Positions 5,327 to 7,013 of a stretch of 7,013 nt of DNA are shown in pieces. The first letter of the stretch is position 1; the number at the start of each line of letters is the position of its first letter. The DNA lies in the NCBI GenBank assembly GCA_016220045.1, contig JACRIP010000248.1, positions 1 to 7,013 of the forward strand. The letters run 5' to 3'. A program made the position numbers and the translations under genes. A model generated the notes under the pieces. The model was not told the origin of the DNA. It was given only the letters and a program-made list of their open reading frames with translations, and made no database searches. This stretch comes from Planctomycetota bacterium (GTDB lineage Bacteria > Planctomycetota > MHYJ01 > WSZJ01 > JACPWG01).

Positions 5327-7013
5327 CTACCGCCGGTCGAGGCCCTCCAGGTCGGCCGGCACGACGACTCCCAGCGCACGCAGGCGACGCACCGCCTCAC
5401 GGGCGGCTTCCGGCCGGCCCAGCGTGAGCCAGGCGCGCGCCAGCGGGGCGAGGGCGCGCGCCGCCAGCGCGGAATCCCCGGCGGTCGCGGCGTCGAGCGC
5501 CGGCGCCGCCGCTTCCAGCTCCCGCCCCAGCTCCACCCGCAGCAGGTCGCGCAGCACGCCCGCGCGGGCCGGCAGCGGCGCCGGCAGCTCCAGCGCCGGC
5601 GCGAGCGCATCCCACGCTTCCGCGAAGCGCCCGAGCGCTTCCATGGCGAATGCCCGATGGTCATGCGCCGCCCCGTTCCGCGGCGCGCGCGCGACCGCCC
5701 GCTCGAACCACGACAGCGCCGCGGCCGGGCGGCCGCTACGCATCCAGGATTCGCCGTAGGCAACGCACACGTCCGGATCGTCGGGCGCCGCCGCGGCCGC
5801 CGCCGCGAGATCGTCGTGCGCGCCGGCCGGATCGCCCAGCGCCCGCCGCGCCGCGGCGCGCCCCAGCCGCACACTCACCGCCGCCCGCGACCCCGCCGGC
5901 AGGCCGGCCAGGGCCGCCGTCAGATCCGCTTCCGCGAGCCGGGCGCGCCCCGCGGTCAGGTGCAGCATCCCCCGGTTGCGCCGCGTGAAGGGGTCGTTCG
6001 CGCCCAGGGCCACCGCCTGATCGTAGAGCCCGAGGCCTTCGTCGAGGCGCCCGCCATCCAGGGCAACCTGCGCCAGCCCCAGCCAGTTCCGGGGATTCTG
6101 CGGATCGCGCTCCACCAGGTCTTGAAAGAGCGTGGCTTGCGTGCGCCACACCTCGTTGCGCGCCCGCGTCATCGCCGCCCAGGGAACGAGCAGGCCGAGC
6201 GCCGGCAATGCCAGCAGGAGGAGACGGCGCGTCCCGGGCGCGGCGACCCGCCCGGCCAGGGCGAAGATCAGGCCCGCGAGCAGGACGCAGGGACCGACCG
6301 ACGGCAGGTAGAGCGCACGCTCCGAGTAGATGACCCCGATCGGCACGAGGAGATTCGAGACCGGCAGCAGCGCAACGTAGAACCACGCGACCCCCACGGC
6401 CACGCCCGGCCGGCCGCGCCGCACCGCGACCCACACCGTGAACGCGGCGCCGGCAAGGGCCAGGAGACCGAACCAGGTCGCGGGCTGGGCGAAGTCGGCG
6501 AGCATCGCCGCGCGCACGGAGTTGCAGCGATGCACGGCCAGGAGCGGCGCCGGCAGGACCATCAGGCGCACATAGTCGCCGAAAACCTGCGCCATGAGCA
6601 GGACGCGCTGCCCGCCCGGGATGTGCAGCGCCTCGAGGGGCGGGGTGCCGGGCGCGACGCCGCCGATCGCCCAGCTCCGCACGATCATGTAGGCGGTGAG
6701 GACCAGCAGGTATCCGGCCTGGCGGCGGGCGACGCCGCGCGCCCAGGCGGAGAAGCGCGTCGCGCCGGCCGCCACGGCCTCCGGCGGCGGCGCCGACGCG
6801 ACCGCCGCGACCGGCGCGGCGGCGAGCAGGGGCTCGAGGAGCAGGGCGAGGACGGGAACGATCGCGGCCATCTCCTTGGAGAGGAGCGCCAGCGCATAGG
6901 CGACAAGCGCCGCCGCGCAGGCGAACCGGCCGACCGGGTCCCGCGGGGCGCGGCGGTACCAGGCCGCGTAGGCGCAGAGCGAGAGCAGGCTGAACAGGCC
7001 GCACAGAATCTCC
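5327..7013 (-). CDS. TMTC-like membrane protein with C-terminal TPR repeats (5' end outside window)
   Basis: The frame is open from the right edge to TAG at 5327-5329, giving 561 visible residues. The real start is beyond 7013, and the ATG at 6871 is internal. The visible N-terminus (EILCGLFSLLSLCAYAAW, then ALALLSKEMA at 40-49) matches the family pattern of an AEL helix followed by LLSKE. About eight hydrophobic helices cover residues 2-280. LPVSNLLVPIG (216-226) and SERALYLPSVG (230-240) are hallmarks of TMTC-type proteins, which have a GT-C membrane fold. A linker RNEVWRTQATLFQDLVERDPQNPRNW leads into about six TPR units (304-547), including DPDVCVAYGESWMRSGRPAAALSWFERAVARAP. Eukaryotic TMTC1-4 are O-mannosyltransferases; bacterial homologues are common but mostly uncharacterised. 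Catalytic N-terminal residues cannot be checked here. It may glycosylate exported proteins, possibly pilins, but no direct link to the neighbours is visible. Confidence 0.85.
   Translation of the reverse strand, partial: EILCGLFSLLSLCAYAAWYRRAPRDPVGRFACAAALVAYALALLSKEMAAIVPVLALLLEPLLAAAPVAAVASAPPPEAVAAGATRFSAWARGVARRQAGYLLVLTAYMIVRSWAIGGVAPGTPPLEALHIPGGQRVLLMAQVFGDYVRLMVLPAPLLAVHRCNSVRAAMLADFAQPATWFGLLALAGAAFTVWVAVRRGRPGVAVGVAWFYVALLPVSNLLVPIGVIYSERALYLPSVGPCVLLAGLIFALAGRVAAPGTRRLLLLALPALGLLVPWAAMTRARNEVWRTQATLFQDLVERDPQNPRNWLGLAQVALDGGRLDEGLGLYDQAVALGANDPFTRRNRGMLHLTAGRARLAEADLTAALAGLPAGSRAAVSVRLGRAAARRALGDPAGAHDDLAAAAAAAPDDPDVCVAYGESWMRSGRPAAALSWFERAVARAPRNGAAHDHRAFAMEALGRFAEAWDALAPALELPAPLPARAGVLRDLLRVELGRELEAAAPALDAATAGDSALAARALAPLARAWLTLGRPEAAREAVRRLRALGVVVPADLEGLDRR

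Noticed and set aside
5736..7004. A 422-codon minus-strand frame inside the TMTC-like gene
   Set aside because: It is in a different frame from the recognised protein and gives Arg/Gly/Ala-rich sequence without membrane helices or TPRs.

Overview
The window is very GC-rich (roughly 70% by eye) and every protein gene I can support lies on the minus strand, so biological order runs from high to low coordinates. No rRNA, tRNA, CRISPR or mobile element was found. The gene set (TMTC-like membrane/TPR protein, YedE-type transporter with a TusA partner, minor type IV pilins, exported KNG/Sm-like protein) fits a free-living, high-GC, Gram-negative-type bacterium. Myxococcota, Acidobacteriota, Planctomycetota or a related uncultured phylum are all possible, and nothing seen fixes the phylum.

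Region A (7013 to 5327): the 3' part of a multi-spanning GT-C-like membrane protein with a C-terminal TPR array (TMTC-type), cut by the window edge. A 327-bp gap (5326 to 5000) follows. It holds a candidate weak terminator, a candidate sigma70-type promoter and a strong leader hairpin.

Region B (4999 to 3586): a two-gene operon. A YedE-family transporter of the subgroup linked to selenium metabolism overlaps by 8 nt a 79-aa TusA/SirA-like protein that starts at GTG. The pair probably imports a sulfur or selenium species and passes it to the TusA-like carrier. The transporter has an unusual Ala/Pro-rich C-terminal tail.

Region C (3585 to 3138): a 448-bp non-coding leader with several hairpins, an orphan Shine-Dalgarno-like sequence and a poor sigma54-like match.

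Region D (3137 to 482): a compact minor-pilin operon, pilV-like, pilW-like and a large PilX-like gene. PilX-like is 534 aa, far larger than classical PilX, and carries a poly-Asp tract and a repetitive glycine/valine beta region with charged loops. No pilY1 follows it in the window, so this protein may provide the tip or surface function. That is inference.

Region E (280 to 1): the N-terminal 93 codons of a secreted protein with a KNG-type Sm-like beta domain, running off the left edge. The 201-bp gap before it contains inverted repeats.

The most notable items are the oversized PilX-like protein and the overlapping yedE-tusA pair with its linker-like tail. I did not find a clearly new multi-gene system.
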